This document shows positions 38,938 through 51,168 of a stretch of DNA of 64,000 bases, one piece after another. The stretch is from Sinorhizobium sp. A49 (lineage in GTDB: Bacteria; Pseudomonadota; Alphaproteobacteria; Rhizobiales; Rhizobiaceae): positions 124,001 through 188,000 of the forward strand of contig NZ_MUNW01000043.1 in NCBI RefSeq assembly GCF_002002725.1. Direction: 5' to 3'. Each line of letters opens with the position of its first letter. Positions within the stretch are counted from its first letter, which is position 1. The notes under the pieces were generated by a model. It did not search any database. It was not told the DNA's origin and saw only the letters and a program-made list of their open reading frames with translations. The translations under genes were made by a program, and so were the position numbers.

Positions 38938-39966
38938 ATGTCCAAATCATCGCAACTGAAGTTCCTTAGCCGGCTAGCGCTTGCCTCAACGGCAAGCCTC
39001 GTCTTCGCGGCCAATGCCGTAGCCGCCGAAAAGACGCTAACCGTCTACACCTATGAAAGCTTCATCACCGAATGGGGCCCGGGCGCCAAGGTCGCCGAAG
39101 CCTTTGAAAAGATCTGCGAATGCAAGGTCACCTATGTCGGCGTCGCCGATGGTGTCGAGCTTTTGACCCGTCTGAAGCTCGAGGGTGCCGCCTCCAAGGC
39201 CGACATCGTGCTCGGCCTCGATACCAACCTGGTTGCCGAGGCCAAGGCCACCGGTTTCTTCGCGCCGCACGGCATCGAGGCCGAAGGCGTCAAGGTGCCC
39301 GGCGATTTCTCAGACGACACCTTCCTTCCCTATGATTACGGCCATTTCGCCGTGGTCTACGACACCCAGACCCTGAAGACGCCGCCGAAGAGCCTCAAGG
39401 ACCTGGTCGAGGGCGACCCGTCGCAGAAGATCGTCATCGAGGATCCGCGCACATCGACGCCGGGCCTCGGCCTGCTTCTGTGGGTCAAGGCCGTCTATGG
39501 CAACGAAGCCGGTGCCGCCTGGGCCAAGCTCAAGGACCGTGTGCTGACCGTGACACCGGGTTGGTCGGAAGCCTATGGCCTCTTCACCAAGGGTGAAGCG
39601 CCGATGGTGCTGTCCTACACCACGTCTCCCGCCTACCACATGGTGGCTGAGAACACCGACCGCTACCAGGCGGCCGAATTCTCGGAAGGTCACTACATCC
39701 AGATCGAAGTCGCAGGCATGACCAAGAACGCCAAGGCGCCGGAACTTGCCAAGCAGTTTCTCGGCTTCATGACCGGTCCGGAGTTCCAGTCGATCATCCC
39801 GACCACCAACTGGATGATGCCGGTCGGCGCCACCAAGGAGCCGCTGCCGGACGCTTTCGGCAAGCTGGTCAATCCGGCAAAAACCTTCCTGCTGCCATCG
39901 GAAGAGGTCGCGGCCAACCGCAAGGCCTGGATCGACGAGTGGCTCGCCGCCATGAGCAAGAACTGA
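38938..39966 (+). CDS. thiB: Thiamine ABC transporter substrate-binding protein
   Basis: The periplasmic receptor for thiamine and TPP. The 342-residue protein has a signal peptide (about 1-29, ending ANAVAA). Mature features typical of ThiB are [61 protein letters not shown] and NWMMPVG. I take ATG 38938, eight bases after AGG of the ribosome site; a GTG at 38929 lies too close to it. First gene of thiBPQ. Confidence 0.96.
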   Translation: MSKSSQLKFLSRLALASTASLVFAANAVAAEKTLTVYTYESFITEWGPGAKVAEAFEKICECKVTYVGVADGVELLTRLKLEGAASKADIVLGLDTNLVAEAKATGFFAPHGIEAEGVKVPGDFSDDTFLPYDYGHFAVVYDTQTLKTPPKSLKDLVEGDPSQKIVIEDPRTSTPGLGLLLWVKAVYGNEAGAAWAKLKDRVLTVTPGWSEAYGLFTKGEAPMVLSYTTSPAYHMVAENTDRYQAAEFSEGHYIQIEVAGMTKNAKAPELAKQFLGFMTGPEFQSIIPTTNWMMPVGATKEPLPDAFGKLVNPAKTFLLPSEEVAANRKAWIDEWLAAMSKN

Positions 39967-39973
39967 AGCGCGC

Positions 39974-41602
39974 TTGTTCGCGCCAGCCGAAAACAGGATC
40001 ACCATCACCGCCGGGGCCCTGAGCCTCGGCGGCATCCTGCTGTTTGTCTGCCTGGCGATTGCAGCGCTTCTGTTCCAGAGCGGCGACTTCGGCAATGGCG
40101 TACTGTTCGACGCTTATATTTGGCGGGTAACCCGCTTCACATTGCTTCAGGCGAGCCTTTCGACGCTGCTCTCGGTTCTGCTCGCCATCCCGATCGCCCG
40201 CGCACTGGCGCGTCGGGCGCGTTTTCCCGGCCGCGTCTGGGTGCTGCGGCTCATGGCCCTGCCGCTCGGCCTTCCTGTTCTGGTCGGTGCCCTCGGGCTG
40301 ATCGAGATCTGGGGTCGGCAAGGTGTACTCAACGCAGCTCTGGCCGGGCTCGGGCTTAAGCAGCCCATCAGCATCTACGGCCTTTTCGGCATCCTGCTTG
40401 CCCACGTCTTCTTCAACATGCCACTGGTCGCGCGCCTCTTCCTTGCCGGGCTGGAGCGCATCCCCTCGGAATACTGGCGGACCGCCGCCAATCTCGGCAT
40501 GCCGCCGACCGCCCTCTTCCGCTTTGTCGAGTGGCCGGTTCTGCGCGGACTGCTGCCGGGGGCCGCCGGCCTCGTTTTCATGCTCTGCGCCACCAGCTTT
40601 ACGCTGGTGCTGACGCTCGGTGGCGGGCCTGCCGCCAGCACCATCGAGGTCGCAATCTATCAGGCGCTGCGCTTCGATTTCGATCCGCCGCGGGCGATCG
40701 CCCTCTCCGCCCTGCAGATTGTCATGACCGGCGTGCTGCTCTTGGCACTCACGCGTGTTGCGACCGAGCCGGCAGTGAGCGCAACCGGGGGCAAAACCTC
40801 GAGACGCTACGATGCAGGAAACGGCCTCTCCCGCGTGTCCGATGCCGGCTGGATCCTGTTCTCGCTCGTCTTTATCGGCGCGCCACTGATTGCCGTCCTC
40901 ACATCCGGCCTGCGTGCAGACCTGGTGAAACTGGCGGGCGACGCGACCGTGCATCGTGCCCTGATCACCAGCATCGTCATCGCCATCCTCTCGGCATTCC
41001 TTTGCGTCACCGTGGCAGCCGCGATGATCCGCGCTGCCGCCACCGTCGCGGCGCGTCGACACGCACCCGCCTTGGCCAGGGCATTTGCCGGCACTGTCGC
41101 TGCCAGCACCTCGCTGGTGCTGCTGGTGCCGCCGGTCGTGCTTGGGGCGGGCTGGTTCCTGCTTCTGCGCCCCTTCGGCGACGTCGCCCGTTTCGCCCCC
41201 GCCATCGTCGTTGCCATCAATGCGCTGATGGCGCTGCCCTTCGTGCACCGGATCCTGGCCCCGGCGATGGCAACCCACGCCGCCCGCACCGACAGGCTGA
41301 CGGCCAGCCTCGGCATCCGAGGCTTCCATCGCCTGCGATGGATCGACCTGCCGCCGCTCCGAAAACCCCTGCTGATGGCCTTTTCCTTCGCCATGGCGCT
41401 ATCCCTCGGCGACCTTGGCGCCGTGGCGCTGTTCGGCTCGCAGGACATGGTAACGCTTCCCTGGCTGCTCTATAGCCGGATGGGCAGCTATCGCACCGCG
41501 GATGCTGCCGGGCTGGCGCTGTTCCTCGGCTTGCTCTGCCTGATCTTCACCATGCTCGGCACGGCCGGCGACAGGCGCGTGCCGGAAGGACGCAACGCAT
41601 GA
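39974..41602 (+). CDS. thiP: Thiamine ABC transporter permease
   Basis: A 542-residue permease made of two fused six-TM halves, each with an EAA loop (about 170-190: EYWRTAANLGMPPTALFR; about 440-460: RTDRLTASLGIRGFHRLRW). The start is TTG at 39974, eight bases after the thiB stop; no upstream ATG is available and later ATGs would remove TM1. The stop overlaps thiQ as ATGA. Confidence 0.93.
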   Translation: MFAPAENRITITAGALSLGGILLFVCLAIAALLFQSGDFGNGVLFDAYIWRVTRFTLLQASLSTLLSVLLAIPIARALARRARFPGRVWVLRLMALPLGLPVLVGALGLIEIWGRQGVLNAALAGLGLKQPISIYGLFGILLAHVFFNMPLVARLFLAGLERIPSEYWRTAANLGMPPTALFRFVEWPVLRGLLPGAAGLVFMLCATSFTLVLTLGGGPAASTIEVAIYQALRFDFDPPRAIALSALQIVMTGVLLLALTRVATEPAVSATGGKTSRRYDAGNGLSRVSDAGWILFSLVFIGAPLIAVLTSGLRADLVKLAGDATVHRALITSIVIAILSAFLCVTVAAAMIRAAATVAARRHAPALARAFAGTVAASTSLVLLVPPVVLGAGWFLLLRPFGDVARFAPAIVVAINALMALPFVHRILAPAMATHAARTDRLTASLGIRGFHRLRWIDLPPLRKPLLMAFSFAMALSLGDLGAVALFGSQDMVTLPWLLYSRMGSYRTADAAGLALFLGLLCLIFTMLGTAGDRRVPEGRNA

Positions 41603-42315
41603 ACCCGGAAGGCGCAGTTGAGCTTATTGGCGTCGATATCCGTTACGACGCGACCGAGTTGCACTTCGATTGCGCCATTCAGCCGGGCGGCATCGTCGCG
41701 GTTGCCGGCGCGTCAGGCTCCGGAAAATCGACACTGTTTCACGTCATCGCCGGCTTCGAGGAGCCCGATCAAGGCGAGGTCCGCATTCTCGGCAAGACAA
41801 TGTCGGGGCAGGCACCGTCAGAGCGCCCCGTTTCCGTCATCTTCCAGGACAACAACCTGTTTGCACATCTCGACGTCGCCACCAATGTCGGCTTCGGCAT
41901 CAGCGCCTCGCTTCGCCTGTCGGATGCCGATCGCGCCCGGATAGACGAGGCCCTCCACCGTGTCGGGTTGGATGGCTTCGGCAAGCGCCTGCCGCCGACG
42001 CTATCGGGCGGCGAACGTCAGCGTGTGGCACTGGCGCGCGCCCTGGTGCGACATCGCCCGCTGCTTTTGCTGGACGAGCCGTTTGCCGCGCTCGATCCCG
42101 GCATGAGGGCCGGCATGCGCGCGCTACTGCATGACCTGCACGAGCTGGAAAACAACACGATCCTGATGATCACGCACCATCCCGATGACGTGAGGGCGCT
42201 GGCCGATAGCGTGCTTTTTCTGGACCAGGGGCGTATCATCGCCCATGATCCGGTCGAACGCTTCCTCGAGCGGCGCGACATGGCGGCGATCAACCGCTTT
42301 CTCGGCAACGCGTGA
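41599..42315 (+). CDS. thiQ: Thiamine ABC transporter ATP-binding protein
   Basis: A 238-residue ATPase: Walker A GASGSGKST (37-45), Q-loop VIFQDNNLFAHLDV, signature LSGGERQRVALARAL, Walker B LLLLDEPFAALD and switch ITHHPDD. The FQDNNLF form is characteristic of ThiQ. It completes the TPP-riboswitch-controlled thiamine importer and is coupled to thiP by a four-base overlap. Confidence 0.95.
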   Translation: MNPEGAVELIGVDIRYDATELHFDCAIQPGGIVAVAGASGSGKSTLFHVIAGFEEPDQGEVRILGKTMSGQAPSERPVSVIFQDNNLFAHLDVATNVGFGISASLRLSDADRARIDEALHRVGLDGFGKRLPPTLSGGERQRVALARALVRHRPLLLLDEPFAALDPGMRAGMRALLHDLHELENNTILMITHHPDDVRALADSVLFLDQGRIIAHDPVERFLERRDMAAINRFLGNA

Positions 42316-42608
42316 TGCGGATTGGAATCGTGCCGTATGCGGCACTTCGCCACAATTTGACCGCCGCGCCATGCGACGCGCGGGTTATCCGGCGCACAAG
42401 GTGCGAATATTCGCGTATCCGTTGCCGTGATACCACGGGGCAACTATTTCTGTGGGGGTAAACTAGGCAGGTGGCGCTGAAATAGATACAGCAAGACCTG
42501 GGCTGGAATACGCGTGCCGGATCGGACCTATCCGGCTGAAAAAGTAAGATTTTCAACGCCACCGAGTTCCCAAGGTGGAGTGGCGTTGGACGGGAAACGG
42601 GCTGCGGC

Positions 42609-44120
42609 ATGGAAAGTCATACAGTCAGAAACGACCGGTTCCCGCCCAGGCGCGGAGGCCTCCGGACACGTGCTGTGGTTGCATTGCTTGCGACAACGCT
42701 GCTTTCCGCCTGCCAGTCGGTGATCGAGCAGACCTATGAGCCGACCGTATCACCGTCCTCCAATCCGCAGATCGTCGACGAAGTCCAGAAGAACGACCCC
42801 CGTGCCCAGCTCGGCGCGCGCGAGCACCCGCGCATCGTCGCCAGCTACGGTGGGGAGTACAAGGACGCAAAGACCGAGCGGCTTGTCGCCCGCATCGCCG
42901 GCGCGCTGACGGCCGTCTCGGAAAATCCGCAGCAGTCCTATCGCATCACCATTCTCAATTCCCCGGCGATCAATGCCTTTGCGCTGCCCGGCGGCTATCT
43001 CTATGTCACCCGCGGCCTGCTAGCGCTCGCCAATGACGCGTCCGAAGTTGCAGCCGTGCTGTCGCATGAAATGGCACACGTCACCGCCAATCACGGCATC
43101 GAGCGCCAGCAACGCGAGGAGGCGGAAGTCATCGCCAGCCGCGTCGTCTCCGAAGTGCTGTCCTCGGATCTCGCCGGCAAGCAGGCGCTGGCGCGCGGCA
43201 AGCTGCGGCTCGCCGCCTTCTCTCGCAACCAGGAGCTCCAGGCCGACGTTATCGGCGTGCGCATGCTCGGAGAAGCCGGCTACGACCCCTATGCGGCGGC
43301 GCGCTTCCTCGATTCGATGGCCGCCTACAGCCGCTTCTCCGCCGTTGATCCGGAAGCCGACCAGAGCCTCGACTTCCTCTCGAGCCACCCGAACGCGCCG
43401 CAGCGCGTCGATCTCGCACGCCGGCACGCGCGCGCCTTTGGCGCCGAGGGCACCAGCGGTGACCGCGGGCGCGATTATTATCTCGCCGGCATCGACGGCT
43501 TGCTTTATGGCGACAGCCCGCAGGAAGGCTATGTCCGCGGCCAGACCTTCATGCACGGGCAGCTCGGCATCCGCTTCGATGTGCCGCCCGGCTTCCAGAT
43601 CGACAACAAGGCGGAGGCTGTCCTGGCGACGGGCCCCGGCGACGTGGCGGTCCGCTTCGACGGTATTGCCGACACGGCCCGCAAGAGCCTGACGGACTAC
43701 ATCGCCAGCGGTTGGGTAACAGGCCTGCAGCCCGACACCATCCGCCCGATCAGCGTCAACGGCCTTGAGGCCGCAACGGCACGAGCGTCCGCCGATCGCT
43801 GGGATTTCGACGTGACCGTGGTGCGCATCGACAATCGCATCTACCGCTTCCTGACCGCCGTTCCGAAGGGATCGCGCGCGCTGGAGCCGACGGCCAACCA
43901 GCTGCGCACGTCGTTCCGCAAGATGACACCAGCTGAAACCCAGTCGCTGAAGCCGCTGCGCATCCGCGTTGCCGTGGTCAAGCCTGGAGAGACGATCGCC
44001 ACGCTGGCGGCCCGGATGATGGGCACCGACCGCAAGCTCGATCTGTTCCGGCTGATCAACGCCATGCAGGTCACCTCGACGATCAAGCCGGGCGATCGGG
44101 TCAAGATCATTTCCGAATAG
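42609..44120 (+). CDS. M48-family metalloprotease lipoprotein with C-terminal LysM-like region
   Basis: A 503-residue Zn protease related to BepA/LoiP, probably in the periplasm attached to a membrane. The N-terminus has a lipobox L32-S-A-C35. The catalytic motif is H153-EMA-H157 with a downstream E209-LQAD for the third ligand. A middle domain (about 300-440) is unassigned, and the end (VKPGETIATLAARMMGT to IKPGDRVKII) resembles a LysM peptidoglycan-binding module. It may act in outer-membrane protein quality control. The start ATG 42609 is preceded by GGGCTGCGG. Confidence 0.92.
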   Translation: MESHTVRNDRFPPRRGGLRTRAVVALLATTLLSACQSVIEQTYEPTVSPSSNPQIVDEVQKNDPRAQLGAREHPRIVASYGGEYKDAKTERLVARIAGALTAVSENPQQSYRITILNSPAINAFALPGGYLYVTRGLLALANDASEVAAVLSHEMAHVTANHGIERQQREEAEVIASRVVSEVLSSDLAGKQALARGKLRLAAFSRNQELQADVIGVRMLGEAGYDPYAAARFLDSMAAYSRFSAVDPEADQSLDFLSSHPNAPQRVDLARRHARAFGAEGTSGDRGRDYYLAGIDGLLYGDSPQEGYVRGQTFMHGQLGIRFDVPPGFQIDNKAEAVLATGPGDVAVRFDGIADTARKSLTDYIASGWVTGLQPDTIRPISVNGLEAATARASADRWDFDVTVVRIDNRIYRFLTAVPKGSRALEPTANQLRTSFRKMTPAETQSLKPLRIRVAVVKPGETIATLAARMMGTDRKLDLFRLINAMQVTSTIKPGDRVKIISE

Positions 44121-44299
44121 ACGCAGACGGCGCCGCACCCATCTCAGGTTCGACGCCGTCCCATGTCTTTGCCGTCAAGATGCATTTGACCTGCGCAAAC
44201 TGCCTTTACGCGTTCGCGTCCAGCCGCAATCACGAGCCTTGCCTCTCATGCGCCATCCGTCTCTGACCGAGGGCAGCCTGGAGAATTTCCGGAAGTGCC

Positions 44300-45166
44300 T
44301 CAGTGCACGACGGATGTCAGCGCCGGGGCTTTGGTTGCGAGTGCCGCCCGCAGCTTTTCGAGCGCCCGCGTCTCGATCTGGCGGACCCGCTCCTTGGATA
44401 TGCCGAGGTCGAGACCGAGTTCTTCCAGCGTGGCCCCCTCTTCCGACAGGCGCCGCGCGCGGATGATCCTCATCTCACGCTCGGTCAGTGCGCCCAAGGC
44501 GTCATGCAGCCAGATGCGGGCACGCTCGCCGTCGATCATGTCGCTCACCTGTTCGTCAGGCAGAGGTGCGTCGCTTGCGAGAAAGTCGAGGCGCTCTCCA
44601 CCATCGGAATCCGGGCCACCGACGGGTGCCTGCAATGACGTATCGCTGCCGGACAGGCGGGCATCCATGGTCTGGACGTCGGCAATGCTGACCCCGAGCG
44701 CTGCGGCGATTTCCTCATGCATAGCCTGCGATGTGAGCTGGCGATCGCCTTGCGCCAGCCGCGCGCGCAGCCGACGAAGATTGAAGAAAAGTGCCTTTTG
44801 CGCCGAACTGGTGCCGCCGCGAACGATCGACCAGTTGCGCAGCACGTAATCCTGCATCGAGGCGCGGATCCACCAGGTGGCATAGGTCGAGAAACGGACC
44901 TCACGGCTGGGCTCGAAGCGCGCGGCGGCTTCGAGCAGGCCTATATGCCCCTCCTGGACGAGGTCGCCCATCGGCAGTCCGAAATTGCGGAATTTTGCCG
45001 CCATGGAGATGACCAGCCGCATATGCGACATGGCGATCTTGTTGCGGGCGTCCTGATCGTGATCGTTGCGCCAGGCCTTTGCCAATGCGTGCTCTTCTTC
45101 ACGCTCGAGATAAGGTGCCTCCATCGCAATCTTGATCATGCGCCTGTCTGCTGTGAGAGTCCTCAT
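44300..45166 (-). CDS. rpoH2: RNA polymerase sigma-32 factor RpoH2
   Basis: An alternative sigma factor of the heat-shock group. The 288-residue protein has region 2 (HMRLVISMAAKFRNFGLPMGDLVQEGHIGLLEAAARFEP, then FSTYATWWIRASMQDYVLRNWSIVR), the RpoH box near QKALFFNLRRL, and region 4 (LTEREMRIIRARRL...EELGLDLGISKERVRQIE). Ala/Ser-rich divergence and neighbouring carD fit RpoH2 rather than RpoH1. ATG 45166 is chosen since GGAG lies six bases ahead. In S. meliloti rpoH2 depends on RpoE2; I did not find a clear RpoE2 site here. Confidence 0.9.
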   Translation of the reverse strand: MRTLTADRRMIKIAMEAPYLEREEEHALAKAWRNDHDQDARNKIAMSHMRLVISMAAKFRNFGLPMGDLVQEGHIGLLEAAARFEPSREVRFSTYATWWIRASMQDYVLRNWSIVRGGTSSAQKALFFNLRRLRARLAQGDRQLTSQAMHEEIAAALGVSIADVQTMDARLSGSDTSLQAPVGGPDSDGGERLDFLASDAPLPDEQVSDMIDGERARIWLHDALGALTEREMRIIRARRLSEEGATLEELGLDLGISKERVRQIETRALEKLRAALATKAPALTSVVH

Positions 45167-45514
45167 CGATCGCTCCATGGCGGGCGCCTGGACGCCGCTA
45201 ACGGGTGAAGTCCAAGGGCCGGACGGGGAAACCCGACCGGCGCCGGCGGCGGCTGGTGCGACGACACCGAAACTTGAAGAAACGGTGAGGCGCCCTACTT
45301 CCAAACTACGAAGCTGAATTCTGACAGAAGATCACGGAACCCAGATCGCCCCGGCAGGAAGGCGGCGCATCCCTGCCGGCTTCGGTAAATGCGCGTCGAC
45401 GCAAAAAGTTCCCTCGGCCGGACAAGAAAGCTGCGAGCAAAAAACGCTGAGAACGAAAAAGCCCGGCGCGATGGCCGGGCTTTGTCTTGTCGTGGTGGAA
45501 AGGGCTGGCGCTCT
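45167..45514. other. Intergenic region upstream of rpoH2
   Basis: 348 bases between carD and rpoH2, both leftward. It holds the carD terminator (45456-45483). Upstream of rpoH2, GGAAG with CGTT was tested as an extracytoplasmic-function promoter, but the spacing (13 bases) does not fit. Nothing else is recognised. Confidence 0.5.
45456..45483 (-). terminator. Rho-independent terminator of carD
   Basis: A 10-bp stem AAAGCCCGGC/GCCGGGCTTT (45458-45467, 45474-45483) with a six-base loop, followed leftward by TTTTTCG, 31 bases after the carD stop. Confidence 0.87.
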
Positions 45515-46084
45515 TTAAGCTGCCTCGTCCTGTGCGTCGTCTTCTTCGATCGCCTTGCCGCGCTTCGGACCCTTGTTAAGATTGGCTTCGACGAGGCGAA
45601 CCGCCTCCGTCTCGGACATCTTGTTCACGGCCGCGATTTCGCGCGCCATGCGGTCGAGCGCAGCTTCATAGAGCTGGCGTTCGGAATAGGACTGTTCCGG
45701 CTGGTTTTCCGCGCGGTAGAGATCGCGCACAACCTCTGCGATCGAGATCAGATCGCCGGAGTTGATCTTGGCATCGTATTCCTGTGCGCGGCGCGACCAC
45801 ATGGTCCGCTTCACGCGAGCCTTGCCCTGCACAACCTTCAACGCGCGATCGACGAAATCGGTCTCCGAGAGCTTGCGCATGCCGATGCTGACGGCCTTGG
45901 CGACCGGCACCTTCAGGCGCATCTTGTCCTTTTCGAAATCGATGACAAAAAGCTCAAGCTTCATGCCGGCAACTTCCTGCTCCTCGATAGCAACAATCTG
46001 TCCGACGCCATGGGCCGGATAGACAATCGATTCACCGGTCTTGAAGCCGTGGCGTGTCGAAGATTTTTTCTGCTGGGTCGTCAT
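45515..46084 (-). CDS. CarD-family transcriptional regulator
   Basis: A 189-residue regulator that binds RNA polymerase beta and stabilises open promoter complexes. The N-terminal RNAP-interaction domain is GESIVYPAHGVGQIVAIEEQEVAGMKLELFVIDFEKDKM; the C-terminal helical DNA-binding part includes WSRRAQEYDAKINSGDL and EVVRDLYR. I take ATG 46084 (MTTQQKKSSTRHGFKTG); the longer frame to 46204 is unlike the family. A single gene with its own terminator. Confidence 0.94.
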   Translation of the reverse strand: MTTQQKKSSTRHGFKTGESIVYPAHGVGQIVAIEEQEVAGMKLELFVIDFEKDKMRLKVPVAKAVSIGMRKLSETDFVDRALKVVQGKARVKRTMWSRRAQEYDAKINSGDLISIAEVVRDLYRAENQPEQSYSERQLYEAALDRMAREIAAVNKMSETEAVRLVEANLNKGPKRGKAIEEDDAQDEAA

Positions 46085-46495
46085 TCGTTTCAAAAACTCC
46101 CTGTTTCGCACCCGGCCATTGTTGGCCGGGGCCGGGTCAGTGAGGCCCGGGATGACGGAGGTACCGCCGGGTGGGTCCATCCTGGTCCGTCCAAAGAAAC
46201 GCAAACAATCCCATCAAACGCGGTCACAATAGAGAAACGCAACGGTGCGTATCTGGAAAAGCCGCGCTGTGGAGATCGTTTGCTTTCGTGAGGTTTTCGG
46301 GCGCGCAAAAACACCCTCTGTGGATCAGTAGAAGGACCCTATCACAAAAAACTGCGGAAATCAATAATTTGCTGCATGGCAGCCATCAAGCCGCCATTCT
46401 CGCATCTGCGAGGGCGGAGCTCGATTTTCCCCAGATTTGACGCCGGGGCCGTCTTGGTTCCGTCCGCCCCGATGAACGGACCGGAACCGGACGCC
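46085..46495. other. Intergenic region between fdxA and carD
   Basis: 411 bases between two leftward genes, presumably holding the carD promoter and the fdxA 3' end. I see small GC hairpins (for example GGCC-ATTGTT-GGCC near 46117) but no T-tract terminator and no credible coding sequence. Confidence 0.45.
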
Positions 46496-46834
46496 TCAGT
46501 CGCCCTGGCCTGGTTCGGCGGAGAAGTACTTCTCGTACTTGCCTTCGACCCCGTCCATTTCCTTGGCTTCCGGCATCGCATCGCGCTTGATGGTGACGTT
46601 CGGCCATTTGGTGGCAAAATCAGCGTTCACTTTCAACCACATATCAAGGCCCGGCTCGGTATCAGGCTTGATCGCCTCGGCGGGACATTCCGGCTCGCAG
46701 ACGCCGCAATCGATGCATTCGTCGGGATGAATGACGAGAAAATTCTCGCCTTCGTAGAAGCAGTCCACCGGGCAGACTTCAACGCAATCCATGTACTTGC
46801 AGCGAATGCAATTGTCGGTCACGACATACGTCAT
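46496..46834 (-). CDS. fdxA: 7Fe ferredoxin FdxA
   Basis: A 112-residue electron carrier with one [3Fe-4S] and one [4Fe-4S] cluster, like Azotobacter ferredoxin I. Cysteines are C9, C12, C17, C21 and C25 in the first half and the [12 protein letters not shown] set in the second, with the expected spacing. The C-terminal extension is longer than in clostridial ferredoxins, as usual for the type. The start ATG 46834 follows GGAG at seven bases. The electron partner is not identifiable here. Confidence 0.95.
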   Translation of the reverse strand: MTYVVTDNCIRCKYMDCVEVCPVDCFYEGENFLVIHPDECIDCGVCEPECPAEAIKPDTEPGLDMWLKVNADFATKWPNVTIKRDAMPEAKEMDGVEGKYEKYFSAEPGQGD

Positions 46835-47035
46835 GAGGTACTCCAGCCAATGCTCACGTTTGATGGCAGACGGCAATCAATGGTGATGCTCATGTCCGCG
46901 CATGCTAGGAATGTCCGGCGCGCATAGCTGCCGAAGCAGAACCAATGCACCCAACGTGGGTTGTCAGGTAAAGGCTTTATGGACCCTTTGCAAGAATATT
47001 CAATGCGCGAAACGCCGCGCTGAAGGCAGAGTTTT

Positions 47036-47449
47036 CTAATCGTCGAGCGGATTGAAACCGGGCTTCAGCCGATCGATTTCGCGCCGCTCTTTCTTGGTGG
47101 GGCGCCCGGCCCCGGGTTCGCGCGTCGCGAGGTCGAAAGCCGACAGCTTTTCCCGCGGCTGCGCCGGCGTCAGGTCCTCGTAGAGAAGCCGCGCCTGCTC
47201 GTAAGGACCGCGTCGTTCACCGGGCAGAAGCACGCGCACGATCACGTCGCGCCGCTCAAGAGACAGGGCGAGCACATCTCCAGCCTTCACCTGGAAGGCG
47301 GATTGCTTGACCCGTTCGTCGTTGACAGTGACATGCCCCGACTCGATCGCCTTCTGGGCGATCGAGCGGGACTTCATCAGACGCGTGAAGAACAGCCATT
47401 TGTCGAGACGCTGGCGCGATGCCGGGTTGGACGCTGACTGTTTCTCCAT
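47036..47449 (-). CDS. S4-domain RNA-binding protein, Hsp15-like
   Basis: A 137-residue protein with an S4 domain: RQRLDKWLFFTRLMKSRSIAQKAIESGHVTVNDERVKQSAFQVKAGDVL. A basic C-terminal tail follows (GRPTKKERREIDRLKPGF). E. coli Hsp15 (HslR) rescues 50S subunits carrying stalled peptidyl-tRNA; the same role is plausible. It starts seven bases after the helicase stop, so the two are one transcription unit of RNA-related proteins. Confidence 0.92.
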   Translation of the reverse strand: MEKQSASNPASRQRLDKWLFFTRLMKSRSIAQKAIESGHVTVNDERVKQSAFQVKAGDVLALSLERRDVIVRVLLPGERRGPYEQARLLYEDLTPAQPREKLSAFDLATREPGAGRPTKKERREIDRLKPGFNPLDD

Positions 47450-47456
47450 GGCAGTC

Positions 47457-50480
<3,024 letters not shown>

Positions 50481-50659
50481 GTCATCGATCCCGGGCAGTC
50501 AGAAACATAAAGAGGCGCCTTGAAGCGCCGGCGGCAAACACATGCCCACGCACCGCAGCAAACGCAAGGGGCGCAGGCAACTAAAACAGTTTCCCGGCAA
50601 ACCGACGCTCGCCCGCACCACCATATCTGGACGGGCGAAATTAAGGTTCGGAACAGCCA

Positions 50660-50687
50660 CGGAACGAATCGGCGACGAATCGCTGAC
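50660..50687. repeat. 28-bp direct repeat, copy 1
   Basis: CGGAACGAATCGGCGACG then AATCGCTGAC, identical to the copy at 50942-50969, 282 bases away. It contains an internal repetition of CGAATCG. Confidence 0.9.
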
Positions 50688-50878
50688 TCCAGTCGATTCA
50701 CTGTATGTTCACGGCTACATATAGATTTCAACAGCCAACGTCGCACCAGATGCTGAATCACCTCGCCAATAGGATGTGCCGAGCGTGCGGCAGGCGTTAA
50801 TCTGTATTGCCGAAGCGTTAAGAGGGGCAAAGGATTCGGAATCCAAGACTCTGGAAAGTTTAGGAAATTTTAACTGAA

Positions 50879-50902
50879 GAATCCGACGCATTCATCGGAT
50901 TC
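50879..50902. other. Hairpin in the helicase upstream gap
   Basis: A perfect 8-bp stem GAATCCGA/TCGGATTC with eight-base loop; no T-tract. It lies between the two direct-repeat copies. Confidence 0.5.
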
Positions 50903-50941
50903 AAGGAATGGGAATCGCTGCGTTAACACATCGACCAAAGC

Positions 50942-50969
50942 CGGAACGAATCGGCGACGAATCGCTGAC
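50942..50969. repeat. 28-bp direct repeat, copy 2
   Basis: Exact second copy of the 50660-50687 sequence, same orientation; the sequences diverge immediately at both ends. Confidence 0.9.
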
Positions 50970-51110
50970 ATCCCAGAGTTCGTTTTTTGTTCTCCACAAG
51001 ATATAGTATCCATGGCCAAGGCGAGCAACAGGCCAAGGACCGATTTTCTCCCGATCTCGGATGGAATTCCTGTGTGCCGTTAACCTTCCATCGTCGCATG
51101 CGGTAGCCGC

Positions 51111-51144
51111 TGAAAAACAAAACGGCGCCCCGTCGGAGCGCCGT
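51111..51144 (-). terminator. Rho-independent terminator of phbB
   Basis: A 10-bp stem (51122-51131, 51135-51144) with one G-U pair and a three-base loop, followed leftward by TTTGTTTTTCA, 24 bases after the phbB stop. Confidence 0.88.
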
Positions 51145-51168
51145 CGAAACTGTGAGCGACCGTGCGGA

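Larger units (their letters stand above)
50481..51168. other. Long non-coding gap upstream of the helicase gene
   Basis: 688 bases between two leftward genes, the longest gap in the window. It contains the phbB terminator (51111-51144), two exact copies of a 28-bp direct repeat (50660-50687, 50942-50969), and an 8-bp hairpin at 50879-50902. It is less GC-rich than its surroundings. No convincing gene was found; a 60-codon frame at 50542-50724 lacks a good ribosome site. Confidence 0.6.

Noticed and set aside
39869-41329. A 486-codon open frame antisense to thiP
   Set aside because: thiP is in order with thiB and thiQ and has the expected membrane segments. The antisense product is Gly/Arg/Gln rich without recognisable motifs.
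45220-45300. RpoE2-type promoter upstream of rpoH2
   Set aside because: GGAAG and CGTT occur on the correct strand but 13 bases apart, too close for the GGAAC-N16/17-CGTT pattern expected from S. meliloti.
50542-50724. A 60-codon basic open frame in the helicase upstream gap
   Set aside because: No ribosome binding site, no recognised features, and it runs through one direct-repeat copy.
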